This document shows, piece after piece, positions 53,981-64,000 of a stretch of 64,000 nucleotides of DNA. This DNA is from Ophiosphaerella korrae (lineage: Eukaryota > Ascomycota > Dothideomycetes > Pleosporales > Phaeosphaeriaceae): the NCBI GenBank assembly GCA_028456385.1, contig JALNQF010000088.1, forward strand, positions 1 through 64,000, in the 5' to 3' direction. The position numbers and the translations under genes were made by a program. The notes beneath the pieces are model-generated. The model was not told the origin of the DNA. It saw only the letters and a list, made by a program, of their open reading frames with translations, and ran no database searches. Numbering within the stretch: position 1 is the stretch's first letter; each line of letters starts with the position of its first letter.

Positions 53981-55295
53981 ATGTTCAATTGGGCAAAGTC
54001 CACGTGAGTGACCACATTCCCATGTGCACGTGCACGCGCGCAACGCTGGTGTCCCAGATTCCTTTGCTTACCACAAGCACCTAGGTTGGCCGCTGTTGCC
54101 GGTACCCAGGAGCCCGAATACGGACCGGAAGCCATCCAGCCCGTTGGAAAGAACCCTGGCGACCCTGGCTTTACCGAGTTGACCAAGAAGGATTTGAAAT
54201 GGGTTACGCTTGAATATACCAATGTTGAGTCGCAGACTTTCTATATCTTCACCGAAGCTGGCCATATTATTTTCCTGCAACTCATTTACAATAGCATTGC
54301 GTAAGATATCATCTATTCATTGAGGGGCTTGTGGACTACTGACACTACACAGTGGCCTTCGTGTAACTGTCCAGTTTAACTGCAGGATTTTTTATCCTAA
54401 CAATGAGAAACCCTGCCTATGGGCGAGTGACCCTCTCAGCAACTATGGATTCGACGAGGAGCAGCATTCTTTCTTCGCCGACGGCGTTTCCATTGAGCTC
54501 TCGGAGGATGGCTCTTTCTACACAATCAAGTCCGCCGTGAACGAGAACTGCATGGTCAACGTCAAATTTACCAGAGCTGCGCCAGGCTTCAAGGGTGGAA
54601 GTACCGGCACAAGCAACTACGGCACAGACCCGAAAGCTCCGTGGGGCTCGATGCACCACCATTTTTGGCCGAGAGCAAATGTCGAAGGCTCCATCATCAC
54701 CAAGGATGGCGAGATCGATGTGAAGGGTCGAGGCTTGTTTAGCCATGCCCTACAGGGAATGAAGCCGCACCACGCTGGTATGTAATGTTATTCTATCACT
54801 AATTTCCCACACTGATGTGTTCTAGCGGCACGCTGGAACTTTGTCAACTTCCAATCACCTTCATACTCCGCACTTATGATGGAGTTCACTACACCCTCAT
54901 CATACGCATCAACTATTGTGAACGTCAGCGGCATCGCCACAGATGGAAACCTCCTCATCGCCAACGTGGACGGCACCGCTACCCACACCGCCACAAACCA
55001 AGACCCAGAAACCAACTGGCCTGAGCCCACCTCCACAGCCTACCACTGGTCCGGTAAAACCGCCGACGGCAAAGACGTCACCGCCGATCTCGCAGGACCC
55101 CTCGGCACCAGATACGACCGCATCGATGTCATGGCTGAAGTCCCAGGCTTCGTCAAAGCCATCGTTGCTACTGCCGCAGGCACAAAGCCCTACATCTACC
55201 AGTTTGGCCCGAAAATGACCATCAAGGTCAAGGTGGGTGATGAAGTCAAGGAAGAGGAGGGAACCTTGTTCACGGAGGCAACCTTCATTTCTTAA
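53981..55295 (+). CDS. SVF1: Survival factor 1 (Svf1) homologue
   Basis: Four exons (53981-54003, 54085-54300, 54353-54777, 54826-55295) give 377 residues. The first exon codes for only seven full codons (MFNWAKS), which act as the amphipathic N terminus. Conserved Svf1 blocks follow: [20 protein letters not shown], then [50 protein letters not shown] and [10 protein letters not shown]. The fold is two lipocalin-like halves. In yeast Svf1 protects against oxidative and cold stress and has been linked to ceramide transport between ER and Golgi. Function here is inferred from the clear homology. Confidence 0.93.
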
Positions 55296-55771
55296 ATGGC
55301 ATGCAATATTCTTTTTCACTTAGACTATCCTAGTCCTAATCATAACATATTTACTCGGGACTGGGGCCTGAGGCTTTAATGAACAGCGTGTGTACATTGC
55401 TCTGATGGATGTGTTTTTCTGACTGTTATGGCTGTTATACTGGCGAGGTGTAAATACGTTAAATCAGCGTGGGACTCGATATATTGCTGTCATTGCTCTT
55501 GAGATTCATATTAAGGATATCACATGATAACGGCCCATCCATTCCCATTGCGAAAACACAGCTGGACTAAGCGTTCAACTTACCCTATTTCCACTGCTAA
55601 CCCCTCATCATCCTGCGCTCATCTGTTGGTATCGGGGTATATCGCTCGTCATCAAAAACGCCATCCCAAACATTCATGAATCAATCAATCAATCAATCAG
55701 TCCATCCATCTCTCATTATTCCATTTCGTTCCATTCCATTCCAGTCCATACAATCATAACTCATCCCACGC
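55296..55771. other. Convergent 3' region with simple repeats
   Basis: 475 bp between two converging stops. It contains an atca tetranucleotide run (about 55680-55698) followed by ccatt-type repeats to 55745. No gene. Confidence 0.6.
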
Positions 55772-57014
55772 TCAAACATCCGGATCCTCACGCACTACAT
55801 GCGTAGCGGCCGGCAAAGACTCTGCAAGCTGCATCATGCGGTTGCGACAATGGGTAATGAAAATTGCGACAGCCAGCGAATTCCAGACGTCGTAACCCTC
55901 CTTGCCAAAGTCGAACATAGCGATGAGACGCAGCTGCGGCGCCTCGTGCGGCGCGGTCGGGGCAGCGTAGCTAACGAAGGCCATGACGGTGTGGGAGGCG
56001 GTGACGCCGTAGAGGGTGGGGACGTCCGGGCCCGAGGCGGCGAGGGCGGAGGTCCAGCGGGCGTGCAGGGCGCCGAGCTTTTGGAGCATTTCTTGCTCGC
56101 CGACGGAGGAGTGGGTGTGGGCGGCCCAGGTCACGGTTTTGAACAGCGGGAGCGTGCGCCAGAGTTGGGATACGTGGCCGTCTTTCATGGCCCAGGCGGT
56201 GTGTTTTTCGATGGCGCGCTTAATGTGGAAGGCGGGGGTGCGCTTGGAGGCTCTTGTGAGGCGGGCGTCGCGGACGCGGCCGCCAAGGTCGAAGAGGTTG
56301 CTGAGGGCTTGTTGGGCTGGGGCGTGGTTAGTCGTTTGTTTGGACTTGGGTGGGGAAAGCATATGTACCACGGAAGCCTGACCCGTTCGCTGGCTTCAGG
56401 AAGGCTTTGTCTAGCCTTGCAGTGAACAGGTCCTCTGGAAGGGTCTCAAGATCGTCAAGCCAGTCGATGGGCAGGAGCGGCTCAAAACCGCGCATTCCAA
56501 GCTTCTGGAAAAGGAATACTGCGTCTTCGGACCAGCCAGCGTCGCGAAGCTCACGGCCCTGTTGATCGCGCCTTTTCCGCTCTTCATCAACGTCGATCGA
56601 CCGATCCAGGTAATTGCCATCGTCCACGGCAACGGTGTCTTCGTTAGCATTCCACTCCTCTGCTGACGACCCTGTCTTGTCCGTTACACGAGTAGTTGGC
56701 GACCCGATCAACGTCAAGCCCTCGAAATCATCGTCGGGAGGGTTGGCGGAATCGGGGGGCGACGGTGGTAGCAAGGTTTGGTCCATGTCGAAGTCGCTCT
56801 GTGGACTAGGCGTACGTACACTCCAGACCTGAACACGCGAAGCTGGGCTCATATTTCGCGACTTGGATGCTGGGGGGGATTGCTTTGGGACCGTTGAGCG
56901 ATTCGGAATCGCTGGCACCTTGAAGTTCTTGAAGTCTTTATCCCGACGTTGCTGGGTCTTGCGCGGACTGACATAGTTCCAAAAGCGATCGGTCACATTG
57001 CGAAAAAAGGCCAT
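55772..57014 (-). CDS. Fungal protein of unknown function
   Basis: Exons 56369-57014 and 55772-56316, with a 52-nt intron (branch GACTAAC), give 396 residues. The first ~130 are disordered and Ser/Pro-rich, starting with an aromatic basic segment (MAFFRNVTDRFWNYVSPRKT). The second half is globular: GWSEDAVFLFQKLGMRGFEP, LLPIDWLDDLETLPEDLF, FHIKRAIEKHTAWAMKDG and AVAIFITHCRNRMMQL. No catalytic motif or membrane segment is recognised. It looks like a conserved ascomycete protein without a named domain. Base composition at 55980-56300 is unusually GC-rich. Confidence 0.7.
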
Positions 57015-57524
57015 GGTGGCGATGAAAAGGCAGTCGATCCGCGGCCTGGTAAAGTGTTGGGTATCGCGCTGTGTTGATGATGATGGTGATGGTGTAGGTG
57101 TTGGTAGAAAGGTGGTCGTGATTCGCGCGCGTTGATGCGAAACCAGGAGTAGCGGCGACCAGGGAACGATGAGGCGGTGAGTGGGAGTGAATGTGAATCT
57201 GGCCTAGGCCGGCCATTCACCAGGGTGATTTTATTGTCTTTGTTCCTATTGTTGTCTTCGAGGGGCTGGTCAACAAAGACGGTGAAACTGTGGAGTCATT
57301 GTCTATGGGGACGCGGAAGGGCTGCCGGTGGCTGGGTGGCTGGATGTAAGTCACGCACTCACGTGCACACTTTGCCTGATTGGGCAAACTAAATTGCAGA
57401 TGGCATTAGATGATCTGATAAGATGTTGCACCCCGCCATCCCCGCCAAAAAAGTTTGGCTGTCGGTTTAGGGAAGTCAAGGTTCAGGTTACGACTCTCAT
57501 ATACAGTCTGTCAAAGCCAACAAA
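57015..57524. promoter_or_regulatory. Divergent promoter region (unknown protein / deoxyhypusine hydroxylase)
   Basis: 510 bp between divergent start codons, with a gatgatgatggtgatgg microsatellite-like stretch near 57075. No defined site recognised. Confidence 0.4.
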
Positions 57525-58562
57525 ATGGCTATCACAGAGCAGGATACGCAGGTTTCTACACTACGCAACATTCTCACCTCAGAATCGGAGCCCCTCGCAC
57601 GTCGCTTCCGCGCGCTCTTTTCGCTGAAGCATCTCGCCTCGGTTCAACCACCAAATGCGCAGACAGTGCCTTCAATCGAGGCTATTGCTGCAGCCTTCGC
57701 CTCACCCTCAGCATTGCTTAAACATGAGCTAGCTTATTGTTTAGGCCAGTCAGGACATACTGCAGCCATTACGCCTCTGCGTGGTGTGTTGGAGGACAAG
57801 GAAGAGGACGCCATGTGTAGACACGAGGCAGCCGAGGCATTAGGCGCCCTGGCCGACCGAGGCAGCCTCGATCTGCTGAAGCAATTGAGAGATGATAAAC
57901 AAGAACAAGATGTCGTCAGGGAGACTTGCGACATTGCTGTAGACCGGATCGAGTGGGAGCATGGATTACAGAAAGGGAGTGAGAAGCTAAAGAAGAGGTA
58001 TGTTCAATGGTGGCCGAGAAGCATAGGAAACTAACACAAAGACAGCGATTTCACGTCCATCGACCCTGCTCCGCCACTACCACAAAGTAACGAAACACCC
58101 TCGATACCTGATCTGGAGAAGACACTCCTGGACACATCTCTACCCCTCTTCCAGCGATATCGGGCCATGTTTGCCTTGCGCGACCTTTCTTCGCCTCCAG
58201 ATCTTCCCACTGCCGTCCCTGCCGTCCATGCGCTGGCCCACGGTTTCAGTGATCCATCTGCGCTCTTCCGCCACGAGGTTGCTTTTGTCTTTGGCCAGCT
58301 GTCGCATCCAGCCTCCATCCCAAGCCTGACCGAGACGCTGAGCAACACGAATGAAGCAAGCATGGTTCGGCACGAAGCTGCAGAAGCGCTTGGAAGTCTG
58401 GGTGACGAGGAAGGTGTTGAGGATACGCTCAGAAAATTCCTAAACGATCCGGAGCAGGTAGTGCGGGATAGTGTGATAGTAGCGCTTGACATGGCAGAGT
58501 TCGAGAAGAATGGCGAGAAGGAATATGCCATCGTGCCACAAGCGCGGTCCATTGCGGCCTAA
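57525..58562 (+). CDS. LIA1: Deoxyhypusine hydroxylase (DOHH)
   Basis: Exons 57525-57997 and 58046-58562, joined over a 48-nt intron with an AAACTAAC branch site, give 329 residues. It is a HEAT-repeat di-iron enzyme with two symmetrical halves. All four His-Glu metal-binding pairs are present: LLKHELAYCLGQ and CRHEAAEALG in the first half, LFRHEVAFVFGQ and VRHEAAEALG in the second. It completes hypusine formation on translation factor eIF5A. Length and motif spacing are normal. The stop lies only 39 bp from the stop of the convergent RPA12 gene. Confidence 0.97.
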
Positions 58563-58601
58563 AGGCATTTGAGAAACGAGTTGCATGTATATGGCGTTGA
58601 T

Positions 58602-59077
58602 TCAATTGTTCGTATTCCACCTGTAGAGTAGCATTAGCACGGCTCAATCATAGATCGAACTATGTTCACGCACTTGTGACCGCAATCGCAGATGTAAAAC
58701 ACGGTGGTTCCTTCATCTGCACTTCGGAGTTGCTGAGTGTAATAGCGGACCTCTTCTCGGTCACATTTCTCGCAAGGATGCTGGATGACACTGGTGGTCT
58801 GAACCTCGTCGTCGTTGATCGTTTGTACTTCGGATCGTTTCGCGCGCAAGGAAGATGGAAATGCAGTCGGTTTGGAATGTGTGATTACAGTTTTGGAAGA
58901 AGTATCTATCGAGAGTTAGTACTGGATAGCGCTCTACCGTGATCAAGTGCGAAGAGACATGCCTTTACAAGTTGCGCCACAGATGGCGCAGGTGAGAATG
59001 ACATTTTTCTTCCCAGAGCTGCCGTCAATAAGATCGCCGCAGTCGTTGCAGAAAATAAGGGAGCCGATTGCTGACAT
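58602..59077 (-). CDS. RPA12: RNA polymerase I subunit Rpa12 (A12.2)
   Basis: Exons 58969-59077, 58674-58905 and 58602-58620, with introns of 63 and 53 nt, give 119 residues. The N-terminal zinc ribbon is FCNDCGDL with CAICGAT. The C-terminal TFIIS-like ribbon is HPCEKC with YYTQQLRSADEGTTVFYICD. The last exon has only 19 bases and supplies the conserved end GHKWNTNN; reading through the intron instead would give an unrelated tail. The acidic RSADEG hairpin, needed for RNA cleavage by Pol I, is intact. Divergent from SCC2 (385 bp) and convergent with DOHH. Confidence 0.95.
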
Positions 59078-59462
59078 TGTGGAGACTTGCAGTTCGAGAA
59101 ATTTACGGATGAGGTGGAATTGGAGAAAATGGCAAGACCGAGAATCTGCGGAGACGACTTCCGGCGCTAGTTGTATATGGGGCAGGCGGTCAGACGCGCC
59201 AAAATAGGTAGTAGGCGCATGTCCGTCGACACACCACGGTGAAATGACCGCTCACGCCAAACTGTACATGACAAAATAAAACGTATTTTCCATTTCACTA
59301 TAGGCGCCTCATCGGCGAGCCGGACTACCTTCACCCGCGACCATGCGCAATTGCCTACCCCCATAACGATCCCTCGGTCCTCCCCACGTGCCAAACCCAT
59401 GCCAGTCCAGCATCTTTACAGACAGCCTGCCCCACCTACAACACTCTTCCACACGAACAAAC
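59078..59462. promoter_or_regulatory. Divergent promoter region, RPA12 / SCC2
   Basis: 385 bp between start codons of two housekeeping genes. Pyrimidine-rich before the SCC2 ATG. No specific element recognised. Confidence 0.4.
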
Positions 59463-62400
59463 ATGTCGCAAACCGACTGGCATAATGTTACTGGAGGCGG
59501 GCTGGCATATAGGCCGCCACCCACGGTAGACGAGGCAATCCCATACTCACCCTTCACCTCCATCATCCCCTTCTCGCCAGGTCAGTACTCCATCATTTCT
59601 TTTACCTGCGCTCTTTGGTCACCTGTGGCCCTCTTACCTGCATTTCAAATTCTGCAGTGAACTAATGTTTGACAGACATAATACCATTTCCGTCCGCAGA
59701 ACCGCCCACTCCACCCTCGTCCTTGACGCCGGACCAACAGAGCGCTGCCAAGAAAGCTGTAGGTATATTGAATGACGAGATCAAGGGACAAACAACAGCG
59801 CACCACCTCAACGACACTCTTCGCCAGCTTCGAGATTTACTGCATCGCGACAAGTTGCCAGAATAGTAAGCTTCTCATACGAGTGCTGAACGCAGACACT
59901 GACACGGCGTGCAGCAATTTCAAACCAATGCCGCAACTCGCAACGCCACCGCCAGAAACTCCAGCTGCCGAATCAAATGGCTCGACTCCCAGTAACGCCT
60001 CGTCCCTTAGTCCCTTTGCAAGCATGCTCCTCAAGCATACTACTGTGAGTTTTACTCGTAAGCGTTCATGTCCATATGGTCTTTGTCATACGCTAAAGAG
60101 TACCAGCATTTGGTGTTCGCTCGCCCGATATCTCACGAACCCCGGCAACCCCAGCACGACAGAGCTTGCAGCCTCCACAAGTTCGAGCAACACCTCAAGC
60201 TCAGGTCGCGACTCCCAATGGCACACCCTACTCGAAGAATGCCCACCTATCATATCCCTCCAGCGCACTCTCGTCTGTGTCCAACAGCACACCAGTGCGA
60301 TCAGGTCCAGAGGTTGTACCAAAGCCTATAAGTGGCCGTCGCGAAGAATACAAGAGTTACCATGCTATCGACACGCCCGAGAAATCACCGCAGGAAAACA
60401 AGCGAGACCGCCAGTCGGACATTGGTGCTGGTGCTTTGAGACCTCACGAGCGAGAGATTGCCGATCGGAAAATTCAAGAACTTGAATCTCTTGTGCAAAC
60501 TCTATCCGAGGATAAAGACGACCTCGATGATTCAAATCATTTTACGACAGTATCAACGCCTGATGGTGATATTATGGTCATGAAGCCGAAAGCGATGGAC
60601 AATTTGTCTGACAAGATGCTGAACCTGATCAACCTAGGCCGCTTTGTTGTCCTTCCAGTAGACTTAGTAATGGATATACAGTCACTTCTGCAGTCGACCA
60701 TTACATCAACCACCAAGAACTCTTTGTTTTCACAAGAAGAAGAAACACTGGAATGGTCAGAAAGCATCAACTCGGCTAGGTTCGCGTTGAAGGCATCTAA
60801 AATGACACTCGACACCATGATAGAGGGTCGTGATGATTACCGAATGCGACGAGAAGAGGTTATTGATGTCATCATTGACCTCATTAAAGTGATCAAGGAC
60901 GCATGCATTGTTCCCGTTGTGCAATCACGTAGATCCGACCCGTCGGAAGGTTTATTTCGTGCCGCAACGGGACATAGGAAAGAGTTGCAGGGAGTTCTCC
61001 GACTTTGTGGAAGTGTCATTGGTCGTTTCGCATCCCTGATTGGAAAGTGCAACCTTTCCGACAGAGCGCTCAATACTCTGGAATTCCTAACATTGGAGCT
61101 ACTCATGGAACAAAACAGTGACTCTGAAAAGGACTCTGTATTCACAATTCAAAAGTTTGAGCAGTTCCGACAGAAAGCAGTGGACATCCTCGCGCAGATA
61201 TTTGCTCGCCATGCCGAACAACGAAACTCCATCCTGAATGGCATTCTAAGCAATTTGGAAAAGCTACCTGACAAGAAGGCAAGTGCACGACAGTTCAAGT
61301 CAGCGCGAGAAGCACCCATCATGACTATCTCGGCCGTTTTCATGCGATTCGTCCAGGTATCCGCAACCAACAAAGAGGTGCAGTCCAAGAAGGCTGCGTC
61401 TGATCGAACAAGAGCGGCATCTGAAGAAGAGACAAGTGACTACGAACCAGGAAAACCCGTAAAAAAGAAGAAGAAACACGATGGCACACCTGGACAGATC
61501 GCGCAAGGCCTTTTTACAAATGCTATGCAGATCGCTTCTAAGATTGTCATGTCCCTCGTTGACAGGGCTTCTAATGTATCCAAGACAGGTGATAAACCCT
61601 TTCGAAACCTGCTCGATCTATTCATCGAAGATTTCTGTAATGTCCTAGGATCACCTGAGTGGCCAGCTGCCGACATGCTACTGCAACAACTACTTGTTCG
61701 GATGAAGATAATACTTCAGGGCGATCAAGCAGCAAAGCAATCGGTAGTTGATAAGGATATGGCCCTTGCAACGCTAGCTAGGATTGGCTGCGGAGTAATC
61801 GATTTCAAGCATGGGCTAAAGAAATTGAAGCGTGAGAAGCTGGACATTACCCAATCTGACATCTCTTCCAAACTTGATCGCCTTAGCGATGAAGCCATGA
61901 ACGACGACGCAAAAGAGAGAATCAATGACATGGATCTACTTGCATTCGATGGCCCCTATAGGATGGTTATCGAAGGACTACCGGACTATTTGGAGTTGCA
62001 CTCAAGCCACGAGGACCCTCACCTTCAGTCAGTGAGCAGTTGTCATGTCACATCATGGTTAGCTGCTATCACCCGAGCCTTTCCAGATGACGAAGATACC
62101 GATGTTCAACCTCTCGCCGCTAAGGATGTGCGTGAGCGTGTAGGGTTCATGCTAATGGACCCTAAATGGCTTGCTCGAAAGTAGTAAGTATTCACCTTTT
62201 TAGATTCGAGCTATCGCTAACAGCCTTCTAGTAAATTTCAGGCAATAACAGACACGCAAAGCAAAATTGCGGCTGGTATTGTCACTTTGCAAAATCAAGT
62301 TTGCAGGTTCGTCCCGCATATTGTCAACATCATGCTAGGATCTACACGAGATAAGGGTTCATCAAAGCTTCGATCACGAGGAATGACTGGTTTGGAGCAA

Positions 62401-64000
62401 CTAATACACAAAGACCCTCGAGTCATCACTGAAGGACATGTCAAAGGTATGGTTGATAACTTCCTAGACGCTTCGCCCATGGTCCGCGAATCTACGCTTT
62501 CCTTGATATCTACATGTCTGGAACATCAGCCCTCACTCGAACCACATTTCTTACCCAGCATTCTCCGCCTGACTTCCGACCCCTCAAATGGACCCAAAAA
62601 AAAAGCCATCAAACTGCTCAAGGAAGTCTACAATGGGCCATCTTCTCAAGAGAACAAGCTCAAGATTATCGCAAACCTTCTACTACCTACGCAAGATGAC
62701 GAGAAGGCCATTTCTGAACTAAGCCGCAACGTCTTGGAAGAAATGTTATTGACGCCAACCAAATCTAATGCAAGGATCGATGACAACTTGCTCAAATTTG
62801 ACCGTGTGAAGCGAGCCACACTTATCATCGACACTGTTCAGCTCATTCATGGACATCCTGTGCACCTCGAAGCATTCCAAAAGTTTTTTATTCATGTTCT
62901 ATCTTCTGACGCGAAGGCTCCTACTGCAAACCTCGATGTTTGCAAAGACCTTGTTGCAGACATGATTGACGAAGTCATTAGTCCTGAAACTGGTTCTGAT
63001 GCGAAGTCACAAGCACGCATCATGACAGCGCTAAGCATCTTTGCGAAAGTCAAGTCGACCCTATTTACAGTTGACCAGATACAGCTCCTCAAACTATACA
63101 TCAAGGAAATTGCTACACCAGAGGATCTCGGCCTTGTGCAACCAACTGTAGTCATCTTCCGTCATGTGTTCGCAACTCTTCACTCCTTGCAACAATCATT
63201 TGCGGAAGAAGTGCGAGTGAGTTTGATGCGTAATATTTCAAAGCTGGCATCCTGGGCGAGTCGAGACTCTGTAAGCCGAGACACTCTGATTGACGTCGCA
63301 CATTGCCTATGGACTGTCACCCCGATGGTTGAGCAGGGGCCTATCAAGTTGTGCACCACCATAACTTCAATCATTTGCCAACTTCGACCGCTTGCCTCTT
63401 GTACGAAGGAGGAAGCAACGGAGAAGCGAGGCAAGATCACCTCATATCTAATACTACTCGGCACGTTCGGTAAAGTTTGCAGCTTCGATCATTATATCGA
63501 TATTTTCCGAGAAAGAATAGCGACTCAGGCTCGAACTTTCGTTGCAAAGAAACTAGCTACCGCGCAGCAACTGGAATCTCTGCTAAGCCCCATCTCAGCT
63601 GCCTCTCTTATTCTACTAGACACTGTCCGGCCGTTCACGATGCAAACTTGGGAAATGAGCATACGTGAGCATGCTCTACGGAGCGTTGGTGGAATCTGTC
63701 AAGAATCCCCCAATCTCTTCATGAGAGCCGAGATTGAGAAGGTTTTCAAGCTCATCTTTATTAATGGGGACAACGACCAACTGAGGCGTGTTGCTCTTTC
63801 TGCGTATAACGAGTATTTCACCTTTGCCGAGCGACGGTCCGAGACTGGGATGGATACTGCAGCGAGCAAGAGCGCTGCAAAGGGTAATGCTCGGCTCGAA
63901 ACGTCCTTCGTCGCCAACGAGAACGATACTGCAACTCTCCATTTGGCACAGAAATTTCTACAGAACTTTGTAGATACTGCGCTCAGGCATGATAACGATC
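59463..64000 (+). CDS. SCC2: Sister chromatid cohesion protein 2 (cohesin loader, Scc2/NIPBL/Mis4), 3' end outside window
   Basis: Exons 59463-59580, 59676-59865, 59915-60057, 60101-62183 and 62232 to the right edge, where the frame is still open. The first ~300 residues are disordered and Pro/Ser-rich. From there the HEAT-repeat body begins: LGRFVVLPVDLVMDIQSLLQ, LRLCGSVIGRFASLIGKC and FTIQKFEQFRQKAVDILAQI. A basic linker KPVKKKKKHDG follows, then SVSSCHVTSWLAAITRAF and RSRGMTGLEQLIHKDPRVIT with MVDNFLDASPMVRESTLSLI, the most conserved Scc2 region. With Scc4 it loads cohesin on DNA and stimulates the cohesin ATPase. Intron 3 is only 43 nt, and its donor (60058) was chosen over a stronger-looking GTGAGT at 60045 because only the former keeps the frame. 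Confidence 0.95.

Noticed and set aside
55680..55745. atca / ccatt repeats as a possible CRISPR or satellite
   Set aside because: Simple microsatellite-type sequence without spacers; CRISPR is not expected in a fungal nuclear genome.
60045..60100. Stronger-looking GTGAGT donor in SCC2 intron 3
   Set aside because: It is in phase 0 and no nearby acceptor continues the frame; GTAAGC at 60058 does.

Overview
The window is a 64 kb piece of nuclear DNA from a filamentous ascomycete (Pezizomycotina). Genes sit on both strands and carry short introns, mostly 43-105 nt, with GTRNGT-like donors and CTAAC/CTGAC-like branch sites. Fungus-specific families are present: Zn2Cys6 regulator, DUF2293, Svf1, a Hal4/Sat4-type kinase and an Asi3-like RING protein. 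Transposon relics and a decayed gene carry TAG/TAA stops of the kind repeat-induced point mutation (RIP) produces. I infer Dothideomycetes, probably Pleosporales, from the general look of the proteins; no sequence here proves the order.

Left part (0.3-8 kb): four neighbouring genes look like a small metabolic cluster. They are a CocE/NonD hydrolase with an in-frame stop near its 3' end, a phytanoyl-CoA dioxygenase-like 2OG oxygenase, a Zn2Cys6 regulator and, divergent from the regulator, an MFS exporter. At 8.5-16.6 kb there are housekeeping genes: an Asi3-like membrane RING E3, an F-box/WD/UIM protein resembling Ufo1, and mitochondrial ribosomal protein uS12m. At 16.6-21.4 kb lies a gene-poor AT-rich stretch with two solo LTRs of one family, each with a perfect 5-bp target duplication.

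Middle (21.4-38.2 kb): a GH2 glycosidase, MLH1, a 2EXR/F-box-like protein, a divergent histone H4 variant with a long N-terminal extension, a PEP-mutase/isocitrate-lyase-family enzyme and a MAPEG protein. Then comes a repeat island with a long inverted repeat, a TA-flanked MITE and a stop-riddled SNG1/DUF3533 pseudogene. It is followed by a DUF2293 protein, a LYR-like DUF1763 protein, a CCDC25/Jlp2 homologue and a small three-exon gene whose exons are too short to stand out as ORFs.

38.2-46 kb: a third LTR copy and RIP-like AT-rich DNA lead to an intact 760-residue gene of unknown family. It is followed by a collinear but broken paralogue and an F-box fragment. This is the least explained part of the window.

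Right part (46-64 kb): compact conserved genes. They are MZT1 (gamma-tubulin complex partner, hidden in three tiny exons), a membrane-anchored GNAT, a candidate 86-residue small gene, a Hal4/Sat4-like kinase, Svf1, an unknown protein, deoxyhypusine hydroxylase, Pol I subunit Rpa12 and the cohesin loader Scc2, which runs off the right edge. Convergent pairs with very short 3' gaps (39-132 bp) and divergent promoter pairs are common. I found no rRNA, tRNA or CRISPR.
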